This document shows, piece by piece, positions 16,177 through 24,734 of a stretch of 64,000 bases of DNA. A model generated the notes under the pieces. It was not told the origin of the DNA, made no database searches, and saw only the letters and a program-made list of their open reading frames with translations. Each line of letters opens with the position of its first letter. Position 1 is the stretch's first letter. This DNA is from RUG11198 sp964600615 (GTDB lineage Bacteria; Bacillota_I; Bacilli_A; RF39; UBA660), in assembly GCA_964600615.1 (NCBI GenBank), contig CAZRJK010000004.1:1-64000 (forward strand), written 5' to 3'. The translations under genes and the position numbers were made by a program.

Positions 16177-17404
16177 CACTATCATCTCCATTTATAATCT
16201 TATGAACTTTATCAATAATAGGTATTTTATGCTTAGGATTATTCTTAATAGCAATATTATATACATCTAATATCCTTTCTGCAAAATACTTAGAAGAATG
16301 CATCTCTGATTCTATTCTAGCTTGCTTACTCAATCTCTTAAGCATCTCTCTATCTTTAAATAATGTAATAATAGCCTTCTTATACTCTCTTCTATTATTA
16401 AATATCATACCATTTAAACCATTAACAACAGTAGTATTAAAACTATCATCATTAATACATACAACAGGTAAAGATGCTGCCATAGCTTCTATTACCGTAA
16501 GTCCCTGTGTTTCTGTAGTAGAAGCAGTAGCAAATATATCACTAATTATATAATAAGAAACAACTTTTTCCCAAGGAACTTTACCTGTAAATATAACATT
16601 TTTATCAATATTATTCCTTTTTACATATTCCTTATACATATCTGCATCAGGTCCATCACCAACTACAAGTAATTTTATCTTCTTAGATACTTCCATTAAA
16701 GATTTCATTGAAGATAATAACAAATCTAAATTCTTCTCTGTACCTATTCTACCAACAAATAATATTACAAAATCATCTTCATCAAGTCCTACTTTTTTAC
16801 GAAATTCTAATTCATTAATTTTATTATTTTCTCTATAAAATCTTTCTACATCAATACCAGTAGGTACTATATATATATTTCTATCTACCTTATATTTTTC
16901 CTTAAATAATTCATATGTCTTCTTAGTAGGTACTACTAACTCTGTAATAGTCTTATCACAATAGAACAAAGTAAAATACTCAACTAATTTCTTACTAGAT
17001 TTCTTAAAATACCCCTTAGTTATATAATGAATATAATCCTCATACATCGTATGATAAGTATGTACTAAAGGAATATTAAACTGCTTAGCTATAATTCTAG
17101 CAAAAGTCCCAACCCCAAACTCCGTTTGTGAATGAATTACATCTAAATTCCATTTTTTAATCTTATTTATAGCCTTTAATGGATATATACCTGTTAATCT
17201 ATAATCATATATACCAGTAGGTACACCAGGTATTCTAATAATTTTATTTTCATCTTCATACTTATAATGCAAAGAATCATTATTAACAGTAACTATATAT
17301 ACATCATGCCCTTTTTTCTCTAATGCCTCTTTTAACATTAAAACACTAGTAGTAACCCCATTAATAAAAGGAACATATGTATCTGTAAAAATACCTATTC
17401 TCAT
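16148..17404 (-). CDS. GT4 glycosyltransferase, probable diacylglycerol glucosyltransferase
   Basis: A 418-residue GT-B fold enzyme of family GT4. The N-terminal MRIGIFTDTYVPFINGVTTS matches the acceptor site of monoglucosyldiacylglycerol synthases. The C-terminal domain has VLFVGRIGTEKN and the EX7E motif in TETQGLTVIEAMAASLPVV. These enzymes move glucose from UDP-glucose to diacylglycerol, giving glycolipids and lipoteichoic-acid anchors. ATGA overlap with the upstream membrane protein gene implies coupled expression. A tail of acidic and Ser/Asn residues (DDSDEEDNNSKS) overlaps the next gene and is probably disordered. Confidence 0.85.
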   Translation of the reverse strand: MRIGIFTDTYVPFINGVTTSVLMLKEALEKKGHDVYIVTVNNDSLHYKYEDENKIIRIPGVPTGIYDYRLTGIYPLKAINKIKKWNLDVIHSQTEFGVGTFARIIAKQFNIPLVHTYHTMYEDYIHYITKGYFKKSSKKLVEYFTLFYCDKTITELVVPTKKTYELFKEKYKVDRNIYIVPTGIDVERFYRENNKINELEFRKKVGLDEDDFVILFVGRIGTEKNLDLLLSSMKSLMEVSKKIKLLVVGDGPDADMYKEYVKRNNIDKNVIFTGKVPWEKVVSYYIISDIFATASTTETQGLTVIEAMAASLPVVCINDDSFNTTVVNGLNGMIFNNRREYKKAIITLFKDREMLKRLSKQARIESEMHSSKYFAERILDVYNIAIKNNPKHKIPIIDKVHKIINGDDSDEEDNNSKS

Positions 17405-18414
17405 TTCTTATCACTCTTTCCATACAAAGACAAAGCAAAAGCACCAAATATCATTCCTAAATAATAACTAACAAATCTCCATATCAACATTAAAGCATTT
17501 ACCAAAGTACCTCTAATTAAATAACCAAAGAAGAATATAAATCCATATTCTATTCCTCCCGTACCACCAGGAATAGGTACAAAAGAACCAATTGTCATAA
17601 CATAAGCAGTAGTAACAATAACATGAATAAAATTAAGATTAAGTCCAAAGCCTAACGCAATAAAATAAGGCATACTATATAAAATAATTATAGCAATAAA
17701 ATCAATAATAATCATTTTAAATACTTTTAACTTATGCTTACCCAATTCTAAAGCATTATTATAGAAACCTTCCAAATAATCATTTATTTTATCTCTTATC
17801 TTTTCCTCATCTTTAATAATCTTTGTATCAACCCCAAGATGAATTAATTTATCACATAAAAATTTACTTATTTTCTTTCCAAAACTTAATATAAAAGTAA
17901 TAACCAGAACTAATATATTAATAGTAAAACCTAAAACTACTAATTTCTTAATTAAATGATCCTCAGGAAACAAATCAAAAATACCATTATATGTAAGAGC
18001 ACATATACCAACAAAAACAAACGCTATTTGATATATAATAAAATTCTGTAAAGTTATATTAGTAGCCTTAGTAACTCTAATCTTCTCTTTATGCAAATAA
18101 TATACCTCCATAGGTTGCCCTCCTCCTGCAAAAGGAGTTATCCCATGAAAAAACAATACAATAAAATTAAGAAGTAAACACTTATAATAAGGAACTTCTT
18201 CATTATTAAGTTTAATAACATTATAATGCGTAATAGCCATCAAAGCCCTACATAAACATAAAGTTATAACAGCAGCTACAACACATAAATGATTCATATT
18301 AATAATAGCACTCATTATCTCATGAAAATTACCCTTCAAAGAAAAATATAATACTAATATTAATACAATAAAAATAATAATAAAATTAACTACAAAATTT
18401 TTTTTATTTTTCAT
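17401..18414 (-). CDS. Flippase-like integral membrane protein (UPF0104/LPG-synthase TM family)
   Basis: A 337-residue membrane protein with about eight hydrophobic helices. It carries the family motifs GITPFAGGGQPMEVYYL (near 95) and FVPIPGGTGGIEYGF (near 280). In the MprF family this domain is the lipid flippase; free-standing versions are thought to move lipids or glycolipids. Placement directly before a diacylglycerol glucosyltransferase with a four-base overlap fits translocation or synthesis of the glycolipid. Its ATG lies inside the pgk 3' end. Confidence 0.8.
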   Translation of the reverse strand: MKNKKNFVVNFIIIFIVLILVLYFSLKGNFHEIMSAIINMNHLCVVAAVITLCLCRALMAITHYNVIKLNNEEVPYYKCLLLNFIVLFFHGITPFAGGGQPMEVYYLHKEKIRVTKATNITLQNFIIYQIAFVFVGICALTYNGIFDLFPEDHLIKKLVVLGFTINILVLVITFILSFGKKISKFLCDKLIHLGVDTKIIKDEEKIRDKINDYLEGFYNNALELGKHKLKVFKMIIIDFIAIIILYSMPYFIALGFGLNLNFIHVIVTTAYVMTIGSFVPIPGGTGGIEYGFIFFFGYLIRGTLVNALMLIWRFVSYYLGMIFGAFALSLYGKSDKK

Positions 18415-19585
18415 CTATTGCACCAATACCTGGAAGAATCTTTCCCTCTAAGTATTCTAGTGTCGCACCTCCTCCTGTAGAAATATGATAGAATCTACTA
18501 CTATCACTTAATTTATTTACAGAAGAAACAGAGTCTCCTCCTCCTACTAAACATTTAATATTATTATTAACTATATAATCTAAAATACTTTTAGTCCCCT
18601 TAGCATATAAATCATTCTCAAATAATCCCATAGGACCATTTATAATAACTCTCTTAGCATCACTTAAATTATTACAAAATAATTCAATACTCTTAGGTCC
18701 AATATCAAGACCCATCTCATTATCATTAATCTTATCTATATCACAAACACTACATTCATTACTATCAATACTATTTGAAACCATATTATCAACAGGAAGT
18801 ATAATCTTATTAGAGTATTTATCTAACATCTCATGACAAAAAGAAATTGATTCCTCATCTATTAAAGATTTACCTATATTATATCCCTTAGATTTCAAAA
18901 AAGTATATGCCATTCCTCCCCCAATTATTAATTTATCACACTTAATAATTAGATTCTCAATAACTTTAATCTTATCACTAACCTTAGCTCCTCCCATTAT
19001 TACAACAAAAGGATGAGTATCTTCATTTAATATTCCATCTAATTTATTAACTTCTTCTTCCACAAGAAAACCAATACCATTAGGTAAAAATTTACTAACA
19101 CCCACATTAGAAGCATGTTCCCTATGACAAGTACCATAAGCATCATTAATAAATATATCCCCTAAACCAGCCCAATAACGAGCTAAATCTAAATCACAAG
19201 AACTCTCTTTCTTACCATCTAAATCCTCATATCTTGTATTCTGTACTAAAAGAACATCGCCATTCTTCATATTATTAACTAAATTATCTAACTTACTACC
19301 TCTAGTTTCTTCACTAAAAATAACCTCTTTTCCCAATAATTCACTAAGTCTAACACTAACAGGATATAAATTATTTTTATCCAAATCAGCTTTTTCTTTA
19401 ACCTTACCTAAATGTGATAGTATTATCACACTACCACCATTATCTAAAACATAATTAATAGTCTTTAAACTAGCTTTTATTCTAGTATCATCACTTATAA
19501 TTCCATCTTTAATAGGTACATTTAAATCACATCTAATAATAACTTTTTTATTATTCAAATCAAAATCTTTAATAGTTTTCTTCAC
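18404..19585 (-). CDS. pgk: Phosphoglycerate kinase
   Basis: A 393-residue PGK. It has the signature VIIRCDLNVPIKDG (13-26), ILSHLGK, the GPMGLFE hinge, KVIENLI and the nucleotide-site GGGDS and STGGGATLEYLEG motifs. It catalyses the ATP-forming step of glycolysis. The start codon is GTG, preceded by GGTGAG. First gene of an overlapping unit pgk - flippase - glycosyltransferase - TIM; the usual partner gap is not in the window. Confidence 0.97.
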   Translation of the reverse strand: MKKTIKDFDLNNKKVIIRCDLNVPIKDGIISDDTRIKASLKTINYVLDNGGSVIILSHLGKVKEKADLDKNNLYPVSVRLSELLGKEVIFSEETRGSKLDNLVNNMKNGDVLLVQNTRYEDLDGKKESSCDLDLARYWAGLGDIFINDAYGTCHREHASNVGVSKFLPNGIGFLVEEEVNKLDGILNEDTHPFVVIMGGAKVSDKIKVIENLIIKCDKLIIGGGMAYTFLKSKGYNIGKSLIDEESISFCHEMLDKYSNKIILPVDNMVSNSIDSNECSVCDIDKINDNEMGLDIGPKSIELFCNNLSDAKRVIINGPMGLFENDLYAKGTKSILDYIVNNNIKCLVGGGDSVSSVNKLSDSSRFYHISTGGGATLEYLEGKILPGIGAIDEK

Positions 19586-19602
19586 TATATCTCACCACTT
19601 AA

Positions 19603-19631
19603 ATTATATCAAATAAATACTTCTAAGTAAA
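19603..19631 (-). promoter_or_regulatory. Promoter of the pgk unit
   Basis: Minus strand TTTACT (19626-19631), 17 bases, TGATATAAT (extended -10; TATAAT at 19603-19608). Transcription would start only about 10 bases before the GTG region. Confidence 0.65.
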
Positions 19632-19707
19632 TGATAAAACACATCCAAATTAATAATATTAGTAAAGTAATGTTTTGATAAAATTATTACCCAAACATAC
19701 TTAATAA

Positions 19708-19736
19708 TTGGCAAAGAACATTATATTTGCTATAAT
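19708..19736 (+). promoter_or_regulatory. Promoter of the toxin-like RNA, copy 2
   Basis: TTGGCA (19708-19713), 17 bases, perfect TATAAT (19731-19736), then seven bases to GGTACATTTGA, the first bases of the predicted end-to-end stem. Confidence 0.8.
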
Positions 19737-19808
19737 TTATATAGGTACATTTGAAATATCAGATGTTTTTCCCTTTCGTTATCTTTGATAAAAGAAAGGA
19801 GTGATATT

Positions 19809-19889
19809 ATGATACACAAAGAAAGAATACGTCTATATAATATAATATTACTTCTTATAATCATAATAATTAAATTATTATTTATATAA
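19809..19889 (+). CDS. 26-residue hydrophobic peptide, putative type I toxin
   Basis: Starts MIHKERIRLYN and continues into an unbroken run of Ile and Leu ending KLLFI, predicting one membrane helix after a basic N-terminus. GAAAGGAGTGAT precedes ATG, as in copy 1. Its residues differ from the 25-residue peptide of copy 1 while the RNA around both is conserved, which is common for type I toxins, where composition matters more than sequence. Toxicity is not shown by sequence. Confidence 0.6.
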   Translation: MIHKERIRLYNIILLLIIIIIKLLFI

Positions 19890-19891
19890 GA

Positions 19892-19972
19892 AAAAACATC
19901 TGAATTCAACAAAAGTTGATTTCAGATGATCACCTATAGGGACTACATCTGATTCCAACAATCAAATGTACC
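19892..19972 (-). ncRNA. Possible antisense RNA to the toxin-like message, copy 2
   Basis: Minus-strand reading of the 19897-19928 hairpin is followed by TTTTTTCTTA, a plausible terminator, and TAAAAT lies about seven bases before GGGTACATTTG. The same positions in copy 1 are similar. No good -35 box is seen. Confidence 0.3.
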
Positions 19973-20014
19973 CTTTTTTATTTTATGCAAATTCTCTTTG
20001 ACAAATACATTATA

Positions 20015-20263
20015 TCATATATTAAACAATATTACAATCCAAATTATAGAAAACAAATAAACTAACTTAAACTTTAATTTTTTAGTCTTATGATGAAATA
20101 TATGCATACCTAATAAAAAACCAAAACATCCTCCACCAATACATATAGATAATAATTTTACTTCACTAATCCTATAACTATCATTTATCGCATTCTTTTT
20201 ATCAACACCACATAAAAGAAATGCTATTACATTAATTACTATTAAATATATTATAAAATTCAC
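20015..20263 (-). CDS. DUF1294 family membrane protein
   Basis: An 82-residue protein with three hydrophobic segments. The family pattern is clear: D-K near residue 20 (GVDKKNAINDSYRISEVKLL), GGGCFGFLLGMHIFHHKTKKLKF and a final hydrophobic stretch. Function of DUF1294 is unknown. A GTG start preceded by GTGAGG is preferred over the slightly longer frame. The gene begins inside the pseudouridine synthase 3' end (overlap of 32 bases), so it is the last gene of that unit. Confidence 0.8.
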   Translation of the reverse strand: MNFIIYLIVINVIAFLLCGVDKKNAINDSYRISEVKLLSICIGGGCFGFLLGMHIFHHKTKKLKFKLVYLFSIIWIVILFNI

Positions 20264-21089
20264 GAGGTACCTCACTCTTAAAAGTTATTAACTTATTATC
20301 TATAGGATTAATTAAACTTATTTTATAATGATGAAGCATTAATCTTTTAAAAGAATTATCTTTAGAATAATACTTCTTATCCCCCACAATAGGATTACCC
20401 ATCTCACTCATATGTACTCTAATTTGATTTTTTCTTCCAGTCTCTATATTAATATCTAATAAAGTATACTTATTATTATTCTTAATTACCCTATAATTAG
20501 TAATAGCTCTCTTACCACCAATATTAGTACTATGAGATACTGTCAATTTATCTTCATATAAATAATTATCTATTCTACCATCTTTACTAATCTTACCAGA
20601 TACAACTGCTATATATTTTCTTTCCTTAACAATATCATTCCAATTCTCTTGTAACTTATTCTTTAACCATTCATGTTTAACAAATATAACAATACCAGAA
20701 GTTTCTTTATCTATCCTATTAACAATAAAAGCATATTCTTTCTTATTATTTAAATATTCCCTAACTTCTCTATATAAAGTATTTTCTTTATCCTTATTTT
20801 TATTAGAAGTACTAATAGTAAGTAAACCATTCTCTTTATTAACAACTAAATAATTCTTATCCTCATAAATAATACCCAAATCATACTTAACAGAATCATC
20901 TATTCTTATCTCATCACCAATATTAACCTTATATGGAAGTTTAATAACCTTATCATTAACATAAATAAAACCTAACTTAACCAAAGACTTAACCTTATTC
21001 TTACCAATATTCTCTTTACCAAGATAAGTAATTATATCCTCATTACAAGTTACTCTTATTATCCTTTTTTTCATAAGTAATATATTCAC
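20232..21089 (-). CDS. RluA-family pseudouridine synthase
   Basis: A 285-residue protein with an N-terminal S4 RNA-binding domain (KVKSLVKLGFIYVNDKVIKLPYKVNIGDEI) and the catalytic RluA domain. The catalytic motif is NRIDKETSGIVIFVK (the Asp is the nucleophile), followed by TGRKNQIRVHMSEMGNPIVGDKKYY. It isomerises uridines in 23S rRNA or tRNA; the exact site cannot be told. The start is uncertain between a GTG at 21089, with AAGAAAGG upstream, and ATG at 21074. It overlaps the Nudix gene end by about 47 bases. Confidence 0.88.
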   Translation of the reverse strand: MNILLMKKRIIRVTCNEDIITYLGKENIGKNKVKSLVKLGFIYVNDKVIKLPYKVNIGDEIRIDDSVKYDLGIIYEDKNYLVVNKENGLLTISTSNKNKDKENTLYREVREYLNNKKEYAFIVNRIDKETSGIVIFVKHEWLKNKLQENWNDIVKERKYIAVVSGKISKDGRIDNYLYEDKLTVSHSTNIGGKRAITNYRVIKNNNKYTLLDINIETGRKNQIRVHMSEMGNPIVGDKKYYSKDNSFKRLMLHHYKISLINPIDNKLITFKSEVPREFYNIFNSN

Positions 21090-21474
21090 AAGCCTTTCTT
21101 AAAACCTCTTTATCATCATCATGAGTAATAACTTCAAAAGCATCTTCTACACCATACCAATTAATATCAGCAACTTCTTTATCTTGTTTAACAATATCAT
21201 CATTAATAGGCATACCTACAAAATATATAACATCCTTAATAACATCTTTCTTAGGACTATAAGTATTAACAAACCTAAAACCAGTATCTAATATAACATC
21301 CAAATTAGTCTCTTCCTTAATCTCTCTAATAGCAGTCTCTTCTTCCGTTTCATTACCTTCTACATGACCCTTAGAAAAAGAATAATGTCCTTTATTATGT
21401 TTAAGTAAAAGAATATATAATTCATTATCAATATATTTATATACTACTGCTCCACAAGATTTTTCTTTCTTCAT
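21043..21474 (-). CDS. Nudix hydrolase, probable Ap4A hydrolase
   Basis: A 143-residue Nudix protein. The full Nudix box is present: GHVEGNETEEETAIREIKEETNLDV (the GX5EX7REUXEEXGU pattern). The opening KSCGAVVYK and the length are typical of bis(5'-nucleosyl)-tetraphosphatases, which remove alarmone-like dinucleotides, though other nucleotide substrates are possible. Ribosome site GGTGGTGAT. First gene of the Nudix - RluA - DUF1294 unit. Confidence 0.85.
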   Translation of the reverse strand: MKKEKSCGAVVYKYIDNELYILLLKHNKGHYSFSKGHVEGNETEEETAIREIKEETNLDVILDTGFRFVNTYSPKKDVIKDVIYFVGMPINDDIVKQDKEVADINWYGVEDAFEVITHDDDKEVLRKACEYITYEKKDNKSNL

Positions 21475-21484
21475 TTTATCACCA

Positions 21485-21505
21485 CCAAAAAAGGGCTAAA
21501 GCCCC
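21485..21505 (-). terminator. Terminator after rubrerythrin
   Basis: GGGGCTTTAGCCC on the minus strand followed by six T; the only GC-rich stem of this kind among the ordinary terminators here. Confidence 0.85.
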
Positions 21506-21508
21506 ATA

Positions 21509-22048
21509 TTAATAATTTTCACTCCTTAATTCAAAATAACTTTGAGGATGAGCACATACAGGACAAACAGCAGGAGCTTTCTTACCAACAACAATATGTC
21601 CACAATTACGACAAATCCAAATAGATTCTCCATCACGAGAAAATACTATCTCATCTTCAATATTCTTAAGTAATTTTCTATATCTTTCTTCATGATGTTT
21701 TTCTATCTCTCCAACCATTTCAAATTTCTTAGCAATAGCCTTAAATCCTTCTTCTTCTGCTACCTTAGCGAATTCCTTATACATATCAGTCCATTCATAA
21801 TTTTCACCATCAGCAGCAGCCTTTAAATTATCAACAGTACCAGGAACCTCTCCCCCATTTAATTCCTTAAACCACATCTTAGCATGTTCTTTCTCATTAT
21901 TAGCAGTCTCTTCAAATATAGCAGCTATTTGCTCATAACCATCCTTCTTAGCCTTACTAGCAAAATAAGTATACTTATTTCTAGCTTGACTCTCACCTGC
22001 AAAAGCAGTAAGTAAATTTTGATAAGTTCTACTATCCTTAAATTCCAT
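21509..22048 (-). CDS. rbr: Rubrerythrin
   Basis: A 179-residue rubrerythrin. The N-terminal four-helix di-iron domain has the paired Glu/His motifs (FAGESQARNKY, EETANNEKEHAKMW, EEGFKAIAKKFEMVGEIEKHHEERY). The C-terminal rubredoxin domain has IWICRNCGHIVVG and CPVCAHPQSYF, four Cys for one iron. It reduces hydrogen peroxide in anaerobes. Single-gene unit: AAAGAGGTG before ATG and a GC-rich terminator after. Confidence 0.96.
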   Translation of the reverse strand: MEFKDSRTYQNLLTAFAGESQARNKYTYFASKAKKDGYEQIAAIFEETANNEKEHAKMWFKELNGGEVPGTVDNLKAAADGENYEWTDMYKEFAKVAEEEGFKAIAKKFEMVGEIEKHHEERYRKLLKNIEDEIVFSRDGESIWICRNCGHIVVGKKAPAVCPVCAHPQSYFELRSENY

Positions 22049-22100
22049 AACACACCTCTTTCAACATATTAATTATAACATCTATATAAAACATTTACAA

Positions 22101-22661
22101 TCAAAAAACATAAAAACCATATATAAATCCACATATAGCACCAACCAAATGACTCATATGAGAAATCTTATCCCTCTTATTATTAACACAATCTTTTATT
22201 TCACCAAAAATATAAAACAAAAATATCAAAATAAAAGTAACAGGAATCTTCCCACTCTCCAAATTAACCAAAGAAGATAATAATATCAACATAAAAGCAA
22301 TACCACTAGCCCCTAATATCCTCTTATTACCCATAATAATATTAATTAAGGCCGTAACAAAAGCTGTAATCAATATCATAACAATTAAATTATAACTACC
22401 ATACTTTTCCTCTATCATAGGCCCTATTAACAATATATACAAAAAATTATTCCTAAAATGATTAAAACCATCATGCCCTAACACATGAGTAAACATCCTA
22501 ACATAAGTAAAAGGATTAAAAACACTTCCCCTACAACTAGAAAATAATAATTTATTACTCTTCCCCTTAGTAATATAATTTAAAATAAGAACAATCAAAC
22601 ATATAAAGAAAAAAGATAATATAACCAAAGAATTATATCCAAAATATTCCACATACTCCAT
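22101..22661 (-). CDS. Rhomboid-family intramembrane protease
   Basis: A 186-residue protein with about six membrane helices. The conserved parts of rhomboid are visible: HVLGHDGFNHFRNN in the loop after helix 1, the catalytic Ser in ILGASGIAFM, and the catalytic His in SHLVGAICGFIYGF. It would cut membrane proteins inside or near the bilayer. The start MEYVEYF is chosen because AGGTGA lies seven bases upstream. The direct substrates are not apparent; two exported surface proteins lie in the following 8 kb. Confidence 0.85.
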   Translation of the reverse strand: MEYVEYFGYNSLVILSFFFICLIVLILNYITKGKSNKLLFSSCRGSVFNPFTYVRMFTHVLGHDGFNHFRNNFLYILLIGPMIEEKYGSYNLIVMILITAFVTALINIIMGNKRILGASGIAFMLILLSSLVNLESGKIPVTFILIFLFYIFGEIKDCVNNKRDKISHMSHLVGAICGFIYGFYVF

Positions 22662-22690
22662 ATCATTCACCTACAATAATTTTATCACAT

Positions 22691-22722
22691 AAAAAAAGAA
22701 AAATAAATTAAATTTATTTTTC
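22691..22722 (-). terminator. Terminator after the first SipW-type surface protein
   Basis: AGAAAAATAAATT/AATTTATTTTTCT inverted repeat (22697-22722) and seven T on the minus strand. Confidence 0.75.
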
Positions 22723-24566
22723 TATCTATCAGCCACTATATAAGGACTATTACTAGATCCATCACCATCACTAAACTTAATACCATGTTTAAGTGAAACG
22801 ACAGGACGCACGCCGAGCGGAGTATCCACATAGTTGTAGCTCAAGTAACCCGTAGAGTCGACGCGCCACTCGTTGGCATAAGCGTTGCTGGAGTAATGAG
22901 GCGACCCCGACCACCAAGTTGTTCCTCCAGATGATGATCCTCTAGATCCATTATATAAATAATTATATTTATTTGATGATGAAGAAGCTCCTGCCATTCT
23001 TATTTCATCTTCGGTTAAAAGCCCTACAGGATAATCTAATGCTCCATTTCCTATTGCTGATAATACAGTAAATTTATCTATATTTCTTGGACATGTTACG
23101 ATTGGATTTGTTGTTCTTCCTTCTGGTGCAAAAGATAAATAAGTCCTTGTACTTCCTCCATCGGGATTCCAACCTGAAGCATTATAATTATTATAACTTC
23201 TATCATTACAATAGATTGTATCTTCTATATAGGTGCTATAGCTATTTCCTTTACTATCATTAACCCCTTCTATATTATTATAATACCAATAATCTAGTGT
23301 TCCAGAAGTTACATTATTTCCTTTAATAGTACTTGATGTTGTATTATAATCTAACATATCACTTAAAGCATCACTTACTGATTTTCCGTTAGTCAATGTT
23401 ATATAATAAGCATAACTACTATCAGTATAATATATATAATATATACTAGGACATGTTCCTGTTGTATTAAAACAGGTATAATGAGCATTATTTAAGGTAT
23501 TATAATCATTACTCCAAGTTCCTGTGGATGTCATGGTATTAGTTAGAGTATAAGAGCCACCACTATAAGTAAAATCTTTGCCATATAAATAGGCTGTTGC
23601 TAATTCACTAGATGTCTTTCTAGCGCAGACATATCTAGTTCCATACATATAGCCTACATCGGCTAAACTTGTATAATTAGAGTTAAATCTTTTAGAACCT
23701 ATAGTAGTATTAGCACCAGTATTAGCGCAACTACCATTAGATGGTACTCCATTGTATATCATTTTGATTCCACCTGTTTCAGTAGTTCTTACCATTTTAA
23801 AACACATATTTGCAAATATTACATTATTATTATCTATATTGCCTCGATAGTAATATATTGGATAGGCTTGATTTTGTGTTCCTGCTCTTATATATACTCC
23901 TTTACCATTAGTATCAGAGTTTATTGCATCAAAATTAATACCAGAACTACTTGATACATAAGTACTATTAGTATTATCTAATGGAACATTATTTATCATT
24001 GTTCTATATAAAGATGATGTCTCAGCTACAGTAGATTCACATATAGCTTCAGCATATATATATCCTGAATATGATGTATTACTATATAATCCATGAGATA
24101 AACTAGCATCTATCCATACATAGACATCATAAGTTCTACTTGTTGTAGTTAAAGGTATTGTCGCTAGTAATTGATCTTCATTACTCTTAGTAATAATACC
24201 TCCCCCAATAATAGTACTTCCATCTAATACTACATATTTAAAAGCATCATATCCTTCTGCACCAACATTAAATGGTACAGAACCACTATTATTATGAATA
24301 AATATATCAGCTTCTACATAACCACTATTAGCAGTTTTACTAACAGTAACTGTAGAATGTGCACCTTCAGTATAATTAGTAGTTGTATTTAAATTAGCTC
24401 CAATAACATTAGTACCATTATAACTAACATTACCACAAGAACCAATACCAGTTATTCCATTATTATCAGCTTGAATATTATAATAAGCATATGTTCCACC
24501 AGTAATAAGTATTATATAAATTAAAAGAATCATTACTAAACTAGAAGTAATTCTTATTTTCTTCAT
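22722..24566 (-). CDS. Exported surface protein with SipW-type signal and GC-rich variable-like C-terminus
   Basis: A 614-residue protein. The N-terminus is a membrane segment ending in GGTYAYYNIQADNNGITG, the pattern of SipW-cleaved (TasA/camelysin-like) signal peptides. The bulk is Ser/Thr/Asn/Tyr rich and low in Lys, typical for a secreted protein, and has several Cys. Near the C-terminus, TTWWSGSP through GVRPVVSLK resembles the C-type-lectin-like end of diversity-generating retroelement targets. That stretch is coded by 22797-22922, where G+C rises to 57% (68 of 120 bases, 22801-22920), unlike anything around it. No LPXTG anchor. Ribosome site AGGTGAT. It ends at a strong terminator. Confidence 0.75.
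   Translation of the reverse strand: MKKIRITSSLVMILLIYIILITGGTYAYYNIQADNNGITGIGSCGNVSYNGTNVIGANLNTTTNYTEGAHSTVTVSKTANSGYVEADIFIHNNSGSVPFNVGAEGYDAFKYVVLDGSTIIGGGIITKSNEDQLLATIPLTTTSRTYDVYVWIDASLSHGLYSNTSYSGYIYAEAICESTVAETSSLYRTMINNVPLDNTNSTYVSSSSGINFDAINSDTNGKGVYIRAGTQNQAYPIYYYRGNIDNNNVIFANMCFKMVRTTETGGIKMIYNGVPSNGSCANTGANTTIGSKRFNSNYTSLADVGYMYGTRYVCARKTSSELATAYLYGKDFTYSGGSYTLTNTMTSTGTWSNDYNTLNNAHYTCFNTTGTCPSIYYIYYTDSSYAYYITLTNGKSVSDALSDMLDYNTTSSTIKGNNVTSGTLDYWYYNNIEGVNDSKGNSYSTYIEDTIYCNDRSYNNYNASGWNPDGGSTRTYLSFAPEGRTTNPIVTCPRNIDKFTVLSAIGNGALDYPVGLLTEDEIRMAGASSSSNKYNYLYNGSRGSSSGGTTWWSGSPHYSSNAYANEWRVDSTGYLSYNYVDTPLGVRPVVSLKHGIKFSDGDGSSNSPYIVADR
22797..22922 (-). other. Candidate DGR variable region in the first surface protein
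   Basis: An abrupt G+C island inside an AT-rich gene. It codes for a string where AAC, TAC, AGC, GAC, GGT and ACT codons alternate with fixed W, G, V and R residues, ending in GVRPVVSL. Such NNY-like codons next to a conserved GxRP end are characteristic of adenine-mutagenised regions in lectin-fold target proteins. No template repeat was found in this window. Confidence 0.5.
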
Positions 24567-24734
24567 TTATATCACCTACCTATATACTATGATAAATAAA
24601 TTATACTAAAAAAATAAAAAGATAGCAATTATTTTACTTATAAACAACTAAAAACATACAAAATAAACAAATATGCATCATTAAATAATTAATTAAAAAT
24701 TAAAAAATTATAAATATTATCTAAATAAAAAGGA

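Larger units (their letters stand above)
19744..19979 (+). ncRNA. Structured mRNA of a type I toxin-antitoxin-like locus, copy 2
   Basis: Same plan as the RNA at 5909-6137. GGTACATTTGA (19744-19754) pairs with TCAAATGTACC (19962-19972), followed by seven T after one C. TCAGATGTTTTT (19759-19770) pairs with AAAAACATCTGA (19892-19903). A competing hairpin CATCTGAATTCAAC / GTTGATTTCAGATG spans 19897-19928. Where the two copies differ in the outer stem (ACGTTTGA versus ACATTTGA) the partner strand differs correspondingly (TCAAACGT versus TCAAATGT), so pairing is maintained. A clear sigma-A promoter fixes the 5' end. The rest of the 429-base space between pgk and DUF1294 shows nothing else. Confidence 0.72.

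Noticed and set aside
19730..19912. Minus-strand 60-codon ORF across the second toxin-like RNA
   Set aside because: Antisense to the promoter, leader and peptide gene of that RNA; no Shine-Dalgarno sequence.
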